The translations under genes were made by a program, and so were the position numbers. From assembly GCF_000264765.2 (NCBI RefSeq), contig NZ_CP006664.1, positions 3,508,350-3,572,349 of the forward strand: a stretch of 64,000 nt of DNA, given 5' to 3'. The notes below the pieces were generated by a model. It was not told the origin of the DNA. It did not search any database and was given only the letters and a program-made list of their open reading frames with translations. Every line of letters starts with the position of its first letter. Within the stretch, counting starts at the first letter, position 1. Below are positions 10,065 to 20,793 of the stretch, in pieces. The stretch comes from Edwardsiella anguillarum ET080813 (GTDB lineage: Bacteria > Pseudomonadota > Gammaproteobacteria > Enterobacterales > Enterobacteriaceae).

Positions 10065-10613
10065 ATGGATGCATTAGAGCTCCTGCTGCAGCGCCGTTCC
10101 GCTTCCCGCCTGAGCGATCCAGCCCCGTCCGCTCAGGCGCTGGAAAATATCTTTCAGGCCGGGCTGCGCGCGCCGGACCACGGCGGCCTGCAGCCGTGGC
10201 GCTTCGTGACCGTGCAGGGCGACGGGCGTGAGCGCCTGAGCGCGCTGCTGCACGATATCGCGCTGGCCGAGGGGCGCGATGAGAAAGGCGTTGAGAAGGC
10301 CCGCAGCGCGCCCTTTCGCGCGCCGCTGATCGTTACGGTGATCGCCCACTGCAATTGTGACAGCCGGGTGCCTCAGTGGGAGCAGGTCGCCTCCGCCGGG
10401 TGTGCCGTGATGGCGATGCAGATGGCGGCGCAGGCGCAGGGATTTAACGGTATCTGGCGCAGCGGCCACTGGACCGAGGAGCCCCGGGTGCGTCAGGCGT
10501 TTGGCTGCCGCGAGCAGGATGTCATCGTCGGCTTCCTCTATCTGGGCACGCCCACCCTGAAGGCCGCCAGGGTACAGCCGCTGGATAGCAGCGCCTTTGT
10601 CCGCCCGTTCTGA
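10065..10613 (+). CDS. ydjA: Nitroreductase family protein YdjA
   Basis: FMN-dependent NAD(P)H oxidoreductase of the minimal nitroreductase type; its physiological substrate is not established. The protein has 182 residues (E. coli 183) with R-R-S-A-S-R-L near the N-terminus for FMN phosphate binding, [11 protein letters not shown] and the C-terminal G-F-L-Y-L-G-T-P. The start at 10065 has GGAG 7 nt upstream. It is divergent from sppA and precedes selD, as in E. coli. Confidence 0.95.
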   Translation: MDALELLLQRRSASRLSDPAPSAQALENIFQAGLRAPDHGGLQPWRFVTVQGDGRERLSALLHDIALAEGRDEKGVEKARSAPFRAPLIVTVIAHCNCDSRVPQWEQVASAGCAVMAMQMAAQAQGFNGIWRSGHWTEEPRVRQAFGCREQDVIVGFLYLGTPTLKAARVQPLDSSAFVRPF

Positions 10614-10646
10614 TCTTCCCGCCTCTCTCATTCAGCATGCGTATCA

Positions 10647-10680
10647 CGCGCCCCGGAGTCAGCGTCCTCTCCGGGGCGCG
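10647..10680. other. Perfect 11-bp inverted repeat after ydjA
   Basis: CGCGCCCCGGA (10647-10657) pairs exactly with TCCGGGGCGCG (10670-10680) around a 12-nt loop. There is no T run right after it, so it may be an mRNA 3' stabiliser or a weak or Rho-assisted terminator between ydjA and the selD operon. Confidence 0.5.
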
Positions 10681-10817
10681 GCGAATGACCATTTTCTGCA
10701 CGTGTAACCGTTTGCCTCTGTGCGATCGCGCGGTGAATTGATCGCGTGACTTATCAATTCATCGCGCTGGCGCTACTATTGCATGATTTTATTTTTCTTG
10801 ATGGAGAGGAGTAGGGT

Positions 10818-11864
10818 ATGACTGCGCCGGCCATTCGTTTGACACAGTACAGCCATGGGGCGGGATGTGGCTGCAAAATCTCGCCGAAAGTATTGGAGTC
10901 CATCCTGCACAGTGAGCAGGCCAAGTTTGTCGATCCCCACCTGCTGGTAGGGAATGAGACGCGCGATGACGCGGCGGTTTACGATATCGGCAACGGGGTT
11001 GGCATTATCAGCACCACCGACTTCTTTATGCCCATCGTAGACGATCCGTATGATTTTGGCCGTATCGCGGCCACCAACGCCATCAGCGATATCTACGCCA
11101 TGGGCGGTAAACCGATCATGGCGATCGCCATCCTGGGCTGGCCGCTGGAGAAGCTGGCGCCGGAGATTGCCCGTCAGGTTATCGAAGGGGGGCGCCAGGT
11201 GTGCCGCGAAGCCGGTATCTCACTGGCCGGGGGCCACTCCATTGACGCACCGGAGCCCATTTTTGGCCTGGCGGTCACCGGGACGGTCAGCACCGAGCGG
11301 GTGAAGAAGAACAGTGCGGCGCAGGCTGGTTGCCGTCTCTACCTGACCAAGCCGCTGGGGATCGGCGTGCTGACGACCGCAGAGAAGAAGAGCGCACTGC
11401 GCCCCGAACACCGCGGGCTGGCGCGCGATACCATGTGTCAGTTGAACAGTCCTGGCGCCGACTTTGCCGATATTCAGGGCGTGACGGCGATGACCGACGT
11501 GACCGGGTTTGGCCTGCTGGGTCACCTGAGCGAGATTTGCCAGGGCTCAGGTCTGCAGGCGACGCTGTGGTTTGATCAGATCCCGCGCCTTCCCGGTGTC
11601 GAGGCGTATATCGCCCAGGGCTGCGTGCCGGGGGGAACCGGGCGTAACTTTGACAGCTATGGGCATCTGGTCGGGGCGATGGACTCGCTGCAGCGCCAGC
11701 TGCTGTGCGATCCGCAAACCTCCGGCGGTCTGCTGCTGGCGGTAACGCCGGAGGCCGAGGCGGCGGTACGCGACATCGCGCTGCGCCATGGTCTGACGCT
11801 GAGCGCCATCGGTGAGCTGCACGCGCCGCGTGCGGGTGAACCGCTGATCGAGGTTCAGGGATGA
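10818..11864 (+). CDS. selD: Selenophosphate synthetase
   Basis: Makes selenophosphate from selenide and ATP, the selenium donor for selenocysteine and for tRNA selenouridine. The 348-residue protein shows the catalytic G-A-G-C-G-C-K with C17 and K20 (cysteine form, not selenocysteine), the glycine-rich [19 protein letters not shown] and the C-terminal [10 protein letters not shown] strong GAGAGGAG precedes the start. Its stop codon overlaps the start of mnmH by 4 nt (ATGA), which couples the product to a direct user of selenophosphate. Confidence 0.98.
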   Translation: MTAPAIRLTQYSHGAGCGCKISPKVLESILHSEQAKFVDPHLLVGNETRDDAAVYDIGNGVGIISTTDFFMPIVDDPYDFGRIAATNAISDIYAMGGKPIMAIAILGWPLEKLAPEIARQVIEGGRQVCREAGISLAGGHSIDAPEPIFGLAVTGTVSTERVKKNSAAQAGCRLYLTKPLGIGVLTTAEKKSALRPEHRGLARDTMCQLNSPGADFADIQGVTAMTDVTGFGLLGHLSEICQGSGLQATLWFDQIPRLPGVEAYIAQGCVPGGTGRNFDSYGHLVGAMDSLQRQLLCDPQTSGGLLLAVTPEAEAAVRDIALRHGLTLSAIGELHAPRAGEPLIEVQG

Positions 11865-12973
11865 CAGGCAAGGCTGTAACCCGCCCAGATGGCACGGACT
11901 ACCTCGCCATCCTGGCCAATGATATTCCGTTAATCGATGTGCGCGCCCCGGTAGAGTTTCAGACCGGGGCGTTTCCCAGCGCCTGTAACCTGCCGCTGAT
12001 GCTGGACAGCGAGCGCGAGGCGGTCGGTATTTGCTACAAGCAGCAGGGGCAGGACGCCGCCATCGCGCTGGGTAATCGCCTGGTCTACGGCGAGGTGCGC
12101 GCCGCGCGCATCGCGGCCTGGCGTGAGCAGTGCCAGCGTCACCCCGAGGGCTATCTCTACTGTTTCCGCGGCGGCCTGCGCTCCCATATTGTACAGCAGT
12201 GGCTGCGCGAGTCGGGGCTGGACTATCCGCTGATCGACGGGGGCTATAAGGCGCTGCGCCATGCCATCCTGCAGTTTACCGAGCAGGCGTCGGCGCTGCC
12301 GATGGTGCTGATCGGCGGCAATACTGGCTGCGGCAAAACGCGGATGCTGCGTGAGCTGCACGCCGGTATCGATCTGGAGGGCGCCGCCCACCACCGCGGC
12401 TCCTCCTTTGGGCGTACCGTGGTTGCACAGGGCACGCAGATTGACTTTGAGAATCAGCTCGGTATCGCCCTGCTGAAGAAGCACCGCGCCGGTATCCGCC
12501 GCTGGATCCTGGAGGATGAGGGGCGGGTGATCGGCTCTAACCATGTTCCGCTGTGCTTCTATAATCAGATGCTGCAGGCGGCGGTGGCGGTGGTGGATGA
12601 GCCCTTTGAGGCCCGTCTGGCCCGGCTGCAGGAGGAGTATATCGACCTGATGCGCGTGGAGTATGAGCGCGCCTACGGGCGAGAAGCGGGCTGGCAGGCC
12701 TATGCGGAGTACCTGCATCACGGGCTGTTTGCCATCCGTCGCCGGCTGGGGCTGGAGCGTTACGCTGAGCTGGATGCCCACTTGGTCAGGGCGCTGCAGC
12801 AGCAGCAGGCTGGCCGCGGCAGTGAGGGGCACCTGGCCTGGCTGGTTCCGCTGCTGCATGACTACTATGATCCGATGTACGGCTACCAGTTGGAGAAGAA
12901 GGCAGCGCGGATTGTTTTTCGCGGTGACTATCGGGCCGTCAGGGAATATCTCCTCTCTCTCAGCCAGATATAG
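11861..12973 (+). CDS. mnmH: tRNA 2-selenouridine synthase
   Basis: Replaces sulfur in 2-thiouridine at wobble position 34 by selenium, via a geranylated intermediate, using selenophosphate. In 370 residues an N-terminal rhodanese domain carries the catalytic C101 (Y-C-F-R-G-G-L-R-S) and a P-loop G-N-T-G-C-G-K-T (153-160) starts the second domain. Also called SelU or YbbB. In E. coli it is far from selD; here it overlaps selD by 4 nt and runs into topB 8 bp later, so selenium donor and acceptor enzymes share one transcript. Confidence 0.95.
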   Translation: MTGKAVTRPDGTDYLAILANDIPLIDVRAPVEFQTGAFPSACNLPLMLDSEREAVGICYKQQGQDAAIALGNRLVYGEVRAARIAAWREQCQRHPEGYLYCFRGGLRSHIVQQWLRESGLDYPLIDGGYKALRHAILQFTEQASALPMVLIGGNTGCGKTRMLRELHAGIDLEGAAHHRGSSFGRTVVAQGTQIDFENQLGIALLKKHRAGIRRWILEDEGRVIGSNHVPLCFYNQMLQAAVAVVDEPFEARLARLQEEYIDLMRVEYERAYGREAGWQAYAEYLHHGLFAIRRRLGLERYAELDAHLVRALQQQQAGRGSEGHLAWLVPLLHDYYDPMYGYQLEKKAARIVFRGDYRAVREYLLSLSQI

Positions 12974-12981
12974 GATGACTG

Positions 12982-14910
12982 ATGCGGCTGTTTATTGCGG
13001 AAAAGCCCAGCCTGGGGCGGGCCATTGCGGATGTGCTGCCTAAACCGCACCGACGTGCGGACGGCTATATTCAGTGCGGCGACGGCGACGTGGTGACCTG
13101 GTGTGTGGGTCATCTGTTGGAGCAGGCCGAGCCGGACGCCTACGATGCCCGCTACGCGCGCTGGAATCTAGCCGATCTGCCGATAGTTCCGCAGAAGTGG
13201 CAGCTGCGGCCCAAGGCATCGAGCGCCAAACAGCTGAAGGTGATCGAGCGTCTGCTGCGCGATGCGCAGCAGGTGGTACACGCCGGCGACCCGGATCGTG
13301 AAGGACAGCTGCTGGTGGATGAGGTGCTCGACTTTCTGGCCCTGGCGCCGGAAAAGCGGCGTCAGGTGCAGCGCTGCCTGATCAACGATCTTAACCCCCA
13401 GGCGGTGGCGCGGGCGCTGGAGCGGCTGCGCGATAACCATGAGTTTATGCCGCTGTGCGTCTCCGCGCTGGCGCGCGCGCGCGCCGACTGGCTGTACGGC
13501 ATCAACATGACCCGCGCCTATACCCTGCTGGGGCGCAACGCAGGCTATAACGGTGTGCTCTCCGTCGGCCGGGTGCAGACGCCGGTGCTCGGGCTGGTGG
13601 TGCGCCGCGACGAGGAGATAGCGCACTTTGTCGCCAAGGACTACTACGAGGTGCGAGCGCATATTGTGACGCCGGCCGGCGAGCGTTTCTGGGCGCAGTG
13701 GCAGCCCAGCGAGGCCTGTGAGCCTCATCAGGATGAGGAGGGGCGTCTGCTCAACCGCGCGCTGGCGGAGCATGTTATCGCCCGGATCCAGGATAAGCCT
13801 GCCCGGGTGACCGGCTATAACGATAAGCGTGAGTCCGAGGTGGCGCCGCTGCCGTTCTCCCTGTCAGCGCTGCAGATCGAGGCCGCCAAACGCTTTGCCA
13901 TGAGCGCTCAGCAGGTGCTGGATACCTGTCAACGCCTGTATGAAACCCATAAGCTATTGACCTACCCCCGCTCCGATAGCCGTTATCTGCCAGAGGAGCA
14001 CTTTGCCGGGCGTCATGCGGTGATGGCGGCGATTGCCGCCCATGCGCCGGCGCTGGCCAATCTGGAGAGCGTCGACGTCCAGCGGCGTAACCGCTGCTGG
14101 GATGACGCCAAGGTTGATGCCCACCATGCCATCATTCCTACGGCCCGGGCAGGTGGCGTTACGCTGAATGAGGATGAGCGCAACATCTATCAGCTGGTGG
14201 CCCGTCAATACCTGATGCAGTTCTGCCCCGATGCGCAGTACCGTAAGTGCGTTATCGATCTGGAGATTGAGGGCGGGGTATTTATCGCCAAGGCGCGCTT
14301 TCTGTCTCAGGCCGGCTGGCGTGCGCTGCTCGGCGCCAAGGAGCGGGACGACGAAGACGAGGGGATGCCGCTGCCGGTGGTGGCCCGCGATGACTTGCTG
14401 CACTGCGAACGGGGCGAGCTAATGGCGCGCCAGACGCAGCCGCCGCGCCACTTTACCGATGCCACGCTGCTGTCGGCCATGACTGGGATCGCCCGCTTTG
14501 TGCAGGATAAATCGCTAAAGAAAATCCTGCGAGCGACCGATGGTTTAGGTACCGAGGCTACGCGCGCCGGTATTATCGAACTGCTGTTTCGCCGCGGGTT
14601 TCTGCATAAAAAGGGGCGCTATATCCACGCCAGCCAGGCGGGAAGCGCGCTGATCCACTGTTTGCCCGAGATGGCCGGTCGCCCGGATATGACGGCGCAC
14701 TGGGAGGCGACGCTGACGAAGATCAGCGAGCGGGGCTGCCGCTACCAGGACTTTATGCAACCGCTGGTGGAGACGCTGCAGCAGCTGATCCACCAGGCGC
14801 GCACCGCCGTGAACCCCCGAGCGTTCTGTGATCTGCCGCCCGCTGAAAGCGCCCGGCCGCGGCGCGCCAAGGGGGCGTCAACTGCGTCAAATAAGAGGAA
14901 AAAAGCATGA
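12982..14910 (+). CDS. topB: DNA topoisomerase III
   Basis: Type IA topoisomerase that decatenates replicating DNA, acting with RecQ. In 642 residues (E. coli 653) a Toprim domain shows E7 and D103-x-D105 (A-G-D-P-D-R-E-G), and the active-site tyrosine is Y328 in [10 protein letters not shown]. The C-terminus ends in a short Lys/Arg-rich tail. It starts 8 bp after mnmH and its TGA overlaps the start of ynjH, so all four genes form one unit. Confidence 0.97.
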   Translation: MRLFIAEKPSLGRAIADVLPKPHRRADGYIQCGDGDVVTWCVGHLLEQAEPDAYDARYARWNLADLPIVPQKWQLRPKASSAKQLKVIERLLRDAQQVVHAGDPDREGQLLVDEVLDFLALAPEKRRQVQRCLINDLNPQAVARALERLRDNHEFMPLCVSALARARADWLYGINMTRAYTLLGRNAGYNGVLSVGRVQTPVLGLVVRRDEEIAHFVAKDYYEVRAHIVTPAGERFWAQWQPSEACEPHQDEEGRLLNRALAEHVIARIQDKPARVTGYNDKRESEVAPLPFSLSALQIEAAKRFAMSAQQVLDTCQRLYETHKLLTYPRSDSRYLPEEHFAGRHAVMAAIAAHAPALANLESVDVQRRNRCWDDAKVDAHHAIIPTARAGGVTLNEDERNIYQLVARQYLMQFCPDAQYRKCVIDLEIEGGVFIAKARFLSQAGWRALLGAKERDDEDEGMPLPVVARDDLLHCERGELMARQTQPPRHFTDATLLSAMTGIARFVQDKSLKKILRATDGLGTEATRAGIIELLFRRGFLHKKGRYIHASQAGSALIHCLPEMAGRPDMTAHWEATLTKISERGCRYQDFMQPLVETLQQLIHQARTAVNPRAFCDLPPAESARPRRAKGASTASNKRKKA

Positions 14911-15230
14911 AACAGGCCGTAATGATGGCGCTTGCTGCGCTGCTGTGGAGCGGGGCGCTGCAGGCTCAGGGATCGGTCTCCACCGACGGCGCCCAGCAGG
15001 GAGCCGCCGCCGTCGCCGCCGGCGGTATCGATGTGGTGGTGCCGATGCCGGCCAACGGATATACCAACGGGGTCAACGGCGTGAGCTGCAGCCGCTGCTG
15101 CCTGTATCAGGATCGCTACTACTCCGAGGGCGCGGTCGTCAGCACGGATGGCCTGCTGCTACAGTGTCAGGCCAATCCACAGGTGTTGAGTACCAACAAC
15201 CTGCGCTGGGTGGTGCTGAAGAAAGGGTAA
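14907..15230 (+). CDS. ynjH: DUF1496 exported protein YnjH
   Basis: Small secreted protein of 107 residues with a signal peptide (about residues 1-20, cleavage after L-Q-A). The conserved family block [18 protein letters not shown] identifies DUF1496; its clustered cysteines suggest disulfides in the periplasm. The function is unknown. The ATGA overlap with topB makes it the last gene of the selD operon. It is convergent with nudG. Confidence 0.88.
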   Translation: MKQAVMMALAALLWSGALQAQGSVSTDGAQQGAAAVAAGGIDVVVPMPANGYTNGVNGVSCSRCCLYQDRYYSEGAVVSTDGLLLQCQANPQVLSTNNLRWVVLKKG

Positions 15231-15257
15231 ACGCGACAGGTTCTCTCCGCGATGGCC

Positions 15258-15686
15258 TCAGGCATCGGCGTGAAAACGCGCCAGCAGATCCAGATAGGCC
15301 TGCAGCAACGGCCTATCCGCCGGTGCCAGGTCATATGTCTGGGCCTGGCATGGGGTAACCCAGCACAGCGCCGCGTGCTCCCGCGCCTCGGGTTCCCCCT
15401 CTTCCGGCTGTACCCGCCAGGCGTGCAGGTGGATGCGTTTACCCGGCAGATGCAGCGTACTGCTGGCGACGTAGTCGCTGACCCGGCAGCGTAGCCCCAG
15501 CTCTTCATCCAGCTCACGCTGCAGCGCCTGGGGCTGGCTCTCTCCCGCCTCGACCTTACCGCCGGGAAACTCCCACAGCCCCGCCTGATCCTGCCCCCGG
15601 CCGCGCTGGGCTAGCAGGATGGCACCGCGCCGCTCAATGATGGCGGCGACGACGTGCAGGATTTTTTCCGCCGCCGGCGCGCTCAT
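15258..15686 (-). CDS. nudG: Nudix hydrolase NudG (pyrimidine nucleotide/oxidised dNTP pyrophosphatase)
   Basis: MutT-like hydrolase acting on CTP, dCTP and oxidised or methylated deoxynucleotides. The 142 residues contain a full Nudix box at 42-64, G-G-K-V-E-A-G-E-S then R-E-L-D-E-E-L-G. Its start codon overlaps the stop of xthA by 4 nt, so a base-excision nuclease and a nucleotide-pool cleaner are translated together. E. coli keeps these genes close as well. Confidence 0.9.
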   Translation of the reverse strand: MSAPAAEKILHVVAAIIERRGAILLAQRGRGQDQAGLWEFPGGKVEAGESQPQALQRELDEELGLRCRVSDYVASSTLHLPGKRIHLHAWRVQPEEGEPEAREHAALCWVTPCQAQTYDLAPADRPLLQAYLDLLARFHADA

Positions 15687-16492
15687 GACAGTGCGAACTC
15701 GGCCCAGATCGGGGCGTGATCCGAGGGTTTCTCCATGGCGCGGATCGCGTAGTCGATACCGGTATCGGTACAGCGCTGGGCCAGCGGCTGACTGGCCAGC
15801 AGCAGGTCGATACGCAGACCGCGGTTATCGTCGAACCCCTTGGAGCGATAGTCGAACCACGAGAAGCGGTCATCATACTGCGGGTTGGCCTGGCGATAGG
15901 TATCGACCAGCCCCCACGCCAACAGACGATCCAGCCAGTCCCGCTCCTCCGGCAGAAAGGAACACTTGCCGCTGCGTAGCCAGCGCCGCCGGCTATCCTC
16001 GCCGATCCCGATGTCGATATCGCGTGGGGTGATGTTCATGTCACCCATGATCAGCACCGGGTTCTGCGGCGAGAGTGAGTCCTGCAGGTAGCGCTGCAGA
16101 TCGGCGTAGAATTTGCTCTTTGCCGGGAACTTTATCGGGTGATCGCGACTTTCGCCCTGTGGAAAGTAGCCGTTAATGACGGTCAGCGTGCCCAGCTCGG
16201 TGGGTATATCGGCCATGATGATGCGCCGCTGCGCTTCGGCATCGTCACCCGGGAAGCCTTTACGCACCGCCAGCGGCGCCATACGGGTCAGCAGGGCGAC
16301 GCCGTAGTGGCCTTTCTGGCCGTGGTAGTGCAGGTGATAGCCCAGCTGCGCCAGATCCTGCAGCGGAAACATATCGTCATGTACCTTGGTTTCCTGCAGA
16401 CCGATCACGTCCGGGCTGTGCTTCTCAACAATCGCCGCGAGCTGATGGGGACGGGCGCGCAGCCCGTTGATGTTGAAAGAGATAAACTTCAT
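15683..16492 (-). CDS. xthA: Exodeoxyribonuclease III
   Basis: AP endonuclease, 3'-5' exonuclease and 3'-phosphatase of base excision repair. The protein has 269 residues (E. coli 268) and the exonuclease-endonuclease-phosphatase fold motifs [17 protein letters not shown] (metal-binding Glu), G-D-M-N-I and the C-terminal S-D-H-A-P-I-W. It heads a two-gene operon with nudG. Confidence 0.97.
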   Translation of the reverse strand: MKFISFNINGLRARPHQLAAIVEKHSPDVIGLQETKVHDDMFPLQDLAQLGYHLHYHGQKGHYGVALLTRMAPLAVRKGFPGDDAEAQRRIIMADIPTELGTLTVINGYFPQGESRDHPIKFPAKSKFYADLQRYLQDSLSPQNPVLIMGDMNITPRDIDIGIGEDSRRRWLRSGKCSFLPEERDWLDRLLAWGLVDTYRQANPQYDDRFSWFDYRSKGFDDNRGLRIDLLLASQPLAQRCTDTGIDYAIRAMEKPSDHAPIWAEFALS

Positions 16493-16590
16493 GGATTCTG
16501 GCCATTGAATAAAGGTGCCCGCATGGTAGCAGATGGCGGGCGCGAGCTGAACCTTGTCCTGCGTGGGGGTATTCGGGGGATGGGCGGCGT

Positions 16591-17160
16591 TCAGTCCCAG
16601 CGGCTCAGGTTGTGCGGCCGGTAGGCGTCGAACGCATCCAGCAGGCGTCCGGCGCTGTCATCACGCAGCAGCGTCGCCAGATAGGGGGCGCGAATAAACC
16701 CCTCGTCGGCGCTGTAGCGCAAAAAGTTGCACAGGCGCTGATAATAGCCTGCTACATCCAGCAGCCCTACTGGCTTGCTGTGGCAGCCAATCTGACTCCA
16801 TGTCCAGATCTCAAACAGCTCCTCTAGGGTACCGATACCGCCCGGCAGGGCGATGAATCCGTCGGCCCGGGCCGCCATACGCGCCTTGCGCGTGTGCATA
16901 TCGGGGACGATCTCCAGCGACGTCAGACCGTGATGCGCCGTTTCGGCGTCCACTAAGCGCTGGGGGATCACGCCGTGAACCTCGCCGCCGGCTTCCAGCG
17001 CCGCGTTGGCTAGCGCCCCCATCAGCCCTTTGCCGCCGCCGCCGTAGATCAGCGTTCGTCCTTGGCGGGCCAAGGTGCGCCCCAAATGGCGCGCGCTGTC
17101 TACGTAGCGCTCGGCCACGCCGTCGCTGGCTCCGCAAAAGACACAAATTGCATTACGCAT
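16591..17160 (-). CDS. LOG-family nucleotide 5'-monophosphate phosphoribohydrolase
   Basis: Lysine-decarboxylase-like LOG protein of 189 residues. The signature P-G-G-I-G-T-L-E-E lies at 106-114 with the preceding R-K-A-R-M, and [10 protein letters not shown] near the N-terminus binds nucleotide. Family members cleave cytokinin riboside monophosphates or AMP to base plus ribose phosphate; the bacterial substrate here is unknown. The start at 17160 has AAGGGA 4 nt upstream. The frame stays open far upstream through the tRNA-derived repeats, which is not coding. PpnN is a larger relative and not this protein. Confidence 0.85.
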   Translation of the reverse strand: MRNAICVFCGASDGVAERYVDSARHLGRTLARQGRTLIYGGGGKGLMGALANAALEAGGEVHGVIPQRLVDAETAHHGLTSLEIVPDMHTRKARMAARADGFIALPGGIGTLEELFEIWTWSQIGCHSKPVGLLDVAGYYQRLCNFLRYSADEGFIRAPYLATLLRDDSAGRLLDAFDAYRPHNLSRWD

Positions 17161-17249
17161 TATTTCCCTTAATTTGCAGGCAAAGTGTGAGGTATAGCGA
17201 ATGTCCCGCCGGATGGCAAGGGATAAGCGCCGCGCAGGGCAGGGTGTCA

Positions 17250-17684
17250 GGTGGTCATCTTCCCCGCGTAGCGTTTGGGGGCGATACAGGCGCTTGAGAT
17301 GTATCGCAGAGAACAACAGAATAATGGTTGTGGGGGAAGGATGACTCGGCGCGCTGCGTCTCGCCTCGCCCTGTGGGCCATTGCCTGCGGCAACGTTTGT
17401 CTCGCGTTGCTCGACGCGAACCTTGGTCGCGAAGGTTCTCACCTTCCCCAGCTCGAGTGCTGGTTTGATATAGGCGCTTGGGATGTATAGCAGAGAGCAA
17501 CAGAAGAATGGTGGTGGGGGAAGGATGACTCGGCGCACTGCGCCTCGTTCTGCGGGCCGTTGCCTGCGGCAACGTTGTCTCGCGTTGCTCGACGTGAACC
17601 TTGGTCGAAGGTTCTCACCTTCCTCAGCTCGGGTGCTGGTTTGATATAGGTGCTTGGGATGTATAGCAGAGAACAACAGAAGAA

Positions 17685-17702
<18 letters not shown>
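17250..17702 (-). repeat. RtT-type tandem repeats downstream of tRNA-Tyr
   Basis: About 2.4 copies of a 176-184 bp unit follow the second tRNA-Tyr gene. Each unit begins (minus strand) with the tRNA 3' end: the plus-strand marker TGGTGGTGGGGGAAGGAT occurs at 17685 and 17509, and as TGGTTGTGGGGGAAGGAT at 17325. Each full unit also has a hairpin GAACCTT/AAGGTTC (17596-17614) and a GAAGG/CCTTC stem (17607-17621). This is the layout of the E. coli tyrT distal repeats, which release RtT RNA on tRNA processing. I see no convincing Tpr peptide. The gap 17161-17684 is otherwise empty. Confidence 0.8.
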
Positions 17703-17769
<67 letters not shown>

Positions 17770-17847
17770 TTTTGGGAATCATATTGTCAACCGGCAGCGC
17801 CGGACGTCGGGCTAAGGCGTTTTACGACGCCATTTCAAGAGATGAAA

Positions 17848-17932
<85 letters not shown>

Positions 17933-17969
17933 AGATTGTCGCGCTTCGTTATCACCGGAAGCGGGGCGC

Positions 17970-17997
17970 ATAATAACAAATCGCGCCGCGCTGTAAA
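17970..17997 (-). promoter_or_regulatory. tyrT promoter with stringent discriminator
   Basis: On the minus strand: -35 TTTACA (17992-17997), 16-bp spacer, -10 TATTAT (17970-17975), then GCGCCCCGCTTCC. The GC-rich discriminator is the same as in the classic E. coli tyrT promoter, which ppGpp-DksA inhibits. FIS activation upstream is expected from the family but I did not identify sites. Confidence 0.9.
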
Positions 17998-18084
17998 GCG
18001 CTGGAGAGGAAAAAAAATTCGTTTGCCGTTTTTTTGCCCGCACTGCTGTGCGGGCGTACAGAAAACAGAGAAAAAACGAACAAA

Positions 18085-18933
18085 TCAGAAAATTACAGTG
18101 CGATTGCCACAGACGAACACCCGCTGAGCCAGTACGCGATACAGGGCCCGGCTGAGCACATTTTTTTCTACATCGCGCCCCGCGCGTATCATCTCCTCTG
18201 CGGTATAGCTGTGATCGACGTGGATAACGTCCTGCATGATGATCGGCCCTTCATCCAAATCATTGTTTACAAAGTGCGCCGTCGCACCAATGATCTTCAC
18301 CCCGCGCTGGTAGGCCTGGTGATAGGGGCGGGCGCCGATAAACGCCGGGAGAAACGAGTGATGGATATTGATGATGCGGTCAGGATAGCGGGCGACAAAG
18401 TCGGGGGTCAGCACCCGCATATATTTGGCCAGCACCACATAGTCCGGCTCAAAGCGATCGATCTGTTCGGCGACGGCCGCATCGTGCGCCTCACGGCTGA
18501 GGCCTTCGTGACCGATCAGGACGAAGGGGATATCGAACTTTTCGACTAATGCCTGTAGCGTCGCGTGGTTGCCGATGACGGCGGCAATCTCGACATCCAG
18601 CCCGCCATAGGCGCTCTTGATCAGCAGATCGCCGAGACAGTGGGCCTCTTTTGTGACCAAGATGACGATGCGCTGACGGGATGTGGTGATGATTTCGCGA
18701 TCGGATCCCGGCGGCAGTGCGTCATCTAGATCGGCCAGCAGAGTGGCGTCATTAAAGATCCCCTCAAGTTCGGTACGCATAAAGAAGCGTCCGCTGGCGT
18801 GGTCGACGAACTCATTGTTCTGAATAATGTTGAGCTGATGCTTGTAACAGATATTGGTGATTTTGGCGATCAGCCCCTTGGCATCGGGGCAGACGGTGCG
18901 CAGTACTTTTCGTTGAATAACGGGTTGTGACAT
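18085..18933 (-). CDS. purU: Formyltetrahydrofolate deformylase
   Basis: Hydrolyses 10-formyl-THF to formate and THF, supplying formate for PurT and balancing one-carbon pools. The 282-residue protein has an N-terminal ACT domain (about residues 8-85) and a formyltransferase-like domain with K-Y-M-R-V-L, N-I-H-H-S-F-L-P-A-F and G-A-T-A-H-F-V. The start is set at 18933 (M-S-Q-P-V-I-Q-R-K-V-L-R) because the homologue begins there; 21 upstream codons in frame are unlike the family. It lies next to tyrT, as in E. coli. Confidence 0.95.
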   Translation of the reverse strand: MSQPVIQRKVLRTVCPDAKGLIAKITNICYKHQLNIIQNNEFVDHASGRFFMRTELEGIFNDATLLADLDDALPPGSDREIITTSRQRIVILVTKEAHCLGDLLIKSAYGGLDVEIAAVIGNHATLQALVEKFDIPFVLIGHEGLSREAHDAAVAEQIDRFEPDYVVLAKYMRVLTPDFVARYPDRIINIHHSFLPAFIGARPYHQAYQRGVKIIGATAHFVNNDLDEGPIIMQDVIHVDHSYTAEEMIRAGRDVEKNVLSRALYRVLAQRVFVCGNRTVIF

Positions 18934-19022
18934 GTGTTTGCATCCTTGTTTTCGCCGGGGCCGTTGCCGCGGCGCCCGCCGGGAAGGGAGCGTCAAATCT
19001 CCTGTTCAGGGCGGGACGCAGC

Positions 19023-19505
19023 CTAGCGTCCGCAGCATTTTTTATATTTGTTGCCGCTGGCGCACGGGCAGGGGTCATTACGTCCTATCGTGGGCCGGGC
19101 TCCATCAACATAGTACCAAGCGTGATTGAGATCCAGAAAACGCGATCGTTCATGGATCGCGCCGTTTTGCTGGGTCGAGGGCGTATGAAAGCGGGCGATA
19201 AACTCCACAAAGCCTTCATGCGCATCGCGGCCCGGCAGGGTAGCGATAACGCGGAGTCCCAGCCACTGGGTATCGGCAAAGCTGGCGATAATCGCATCGC
19301 GCTCCGCTGCCATCTGGCAATCGGGGTGCCAGGTGGCGATCAGATAGTCTGCGTGGTGGGTGACAAAGGCGCTGTAGCGTGAGCGCATCAGCTGCTCCGG
19401 CGTTGTCGCCCGCCGCTCCCCGTTCAGATAAGGGGCGCAGCAGTCAGAAAATCCGCGCTCGCTGCCGCAGGGGCAGGGCGCATCGAGAGGGTGGTGTAAC
19501 GTCAT
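19023..19505 (-). CDS. ychJ: SEC-C motif protein YchJ
   Basis: Protein of about 160 residues with a zinc-binding C-P-C-G-S near the N-terminus and a C-terminal SEC-C motif [16 protein letters not shown]. Between them is an NTF2-like core with [10 protein letters not shown] and R-S-R-F-L. The function is unknown. The start is uncertain: ATG 19505 gives the closest length to E. coli (152), while ATG 19517 adds four residues; neither has a strong ribosome site. It is upstream of purU, as in E. coli. Confidence 0.88.
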   Translation of the reverse strand: MTLHHPLDAPCPCGSERGFSDCCAPYLNGERRATTPEQLMRSRYSAFVTHHADYLIATWHPDCQMAAERDAIIASFADTQWLGLRVIATLPGRDAHEGFVEFIARFHTPSTQQNGAIHERSRFLDLNHAWYYVDGARPTIGRNDPCPCASGNKYKKCCGR

Positions 19506-19725
19506 AGGAATAACCATTTGCAACTATTGGTGAGAAAAGGTTAGGCGCAATATCGCCCGGCTTCTATTCTGATCATAATAACCAATATCTGCTGCAGATA
19601 AGTAAAAATCTGATTTTTAGAAAACTGCGGGGAATCGCGCAATATATAACATTTTTACTGGTCGTCAGGGCAAGCGTGCCGATATTGAACCACACTAGGA
19701 TCAGTCAGGGTATGAGAGGCCGGCC

Positions 19726-20793
19726 ATGTCACAGGTGCTCACCGATAAACAGATTATGATCGTCGACGACGACGTCGTGTTTCGTCGCCTGCTGGCCGGG
19801 TATTTGACGACGCAGGGCGTCAGGGTCACCGAGGCGGCCAACGGGCGCGAGGCGCTGAGGCTGTATCCGCAGTGCCATCCCGATCTTATCCTGTGTGATT
19901 TGTTCATGCCGGAGATGAATGGCATTGAGCTATTGCGCCATCTGCTGATGCGCGGCAGCCAGACCCCGGTGATGGTGATTTCGGCGACGGAGTCGGTCAG
20001 CGATATTGCTCGGGCCATGCGGCTCGGGGCGAAGGATGTCCTGCTGAAGCCGGTGCGTGATTTTACCCGCTTTCGACAGATGCTTCTGGCCTGCCTTTAC
20101 CCGGCGCTGTTCGATTCGCTGGCGCTGGAGGAGAATGCCCTGAGCCATGATTGGGCCGCGCTGCAGCGTGATCCCGCGCAGGCTGTACGGCTTCTGCGCC
20201 AGCTCCAGCCGCCGGTTCAGCAGGTGATCGCCGGCTGCCGAGTCAACTACCGTCAGCTGACGGATCCGGACAGCTGTGGCCTGGTGCTAGATATCGCGCC
20301 GCTGTCGTCGCGGGAGATGGCGTTTTACTGCCTGGATACGACGCGCAGCGCAGAGTATGGCGTTCTCGCGGCGCTGATGATCCGTGCTATCTTTAACGCG
20401 CTGTTGCAGAGCCAGCTGGCCGCTCAGGAGCGGCCATTGCCGCATATGTCGGTGATCCTTAAACGCGTCAATCAACTGTTACGCAAGGCGGGGCTGCGCG
20501 GGCAATTTCCGATGCTGGCCGGGTATTATCATGCCGTCAGCGGCCATGTGGTGCTGGTTTCCGCAGGGTTACACGCTCGGTTGGAGGCAGAGGAGCGTAC
20601 GGTCCAGCTGAGCGGCGCTATGCCGCTGGGGACCCTGGGGAGCGTGCATATGAACCAGCTCAGCCTGCGCAGCCGGAGTTGGCAGTGTCAGATCTGGGGC
20701 AGCGTAGGGCAGCTTCGCCTGATGCTGACGGCACCGGAGCATCAGGCGCTACAGCCGCTGCGGCATCTGGCACCGGGGGCCATCGCGCGGTAG
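19726..20793 (+). CDS. rssB: Two-component-type response regulator RssB (RpoS adaptor)
   Basis: Delivers sigma-S to ClpXP for degradation. In 355 residues (E. coli 337) an N-terminal receiver domain has the acidic pocket D14-D16, the phosphoacceptor D58 in L-C-D-L-F-M-P and K109-type L-K-P-V. The C-terminal degenerate PP2C-like domain keeps P-P-V-Q-Q-V-I and V-L-V-S-A-G-L. rssA, which precedes rssB in E. coli, is absent: only about 200 bp separate ychJ and rssB. The C-terminus is about 15 residues longer than in E. coli. Confidence 0.95.
   Translation: MSQVLTDKQIMIVDDDVVFRRLLAGYLTTQGVRVTEAANGREALRLYPQCHPDLILCDLFMPEMNGIELLRHLLMRGSQTPVMVISATESVSDIARAMRLGAKDVLLKPVRDFTRFRQMLLACLYPALFDSLALEENALSHDWAALQRDPAQAVRLLRQLQPPVQQVIAGCRVNYRQLTDPDSCGLVLDIAPLSSREMAFYCLDTTRSAEYGVLAALMIRAIFNALLQSQLAAQERPLPHMSVILKRVNQLLRKAGLRGQFPMLAGYYHAVSGHVVLVSAGLHARLEAEERTVQLSGAMPLGTLGSVHMNQLSLRSRSWQCQIWGSVGQLRLMLTAPEHQALQPLRHLAPGAIAR

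Noticed and set aside
17161..17676. N-terminal extension of the LOG gene through the tRNA-derived repeats
   Set aside because: The extension translates tRNA-Tyr 3'-end repeats, while a proper start with AAGGGA exists at 17160.
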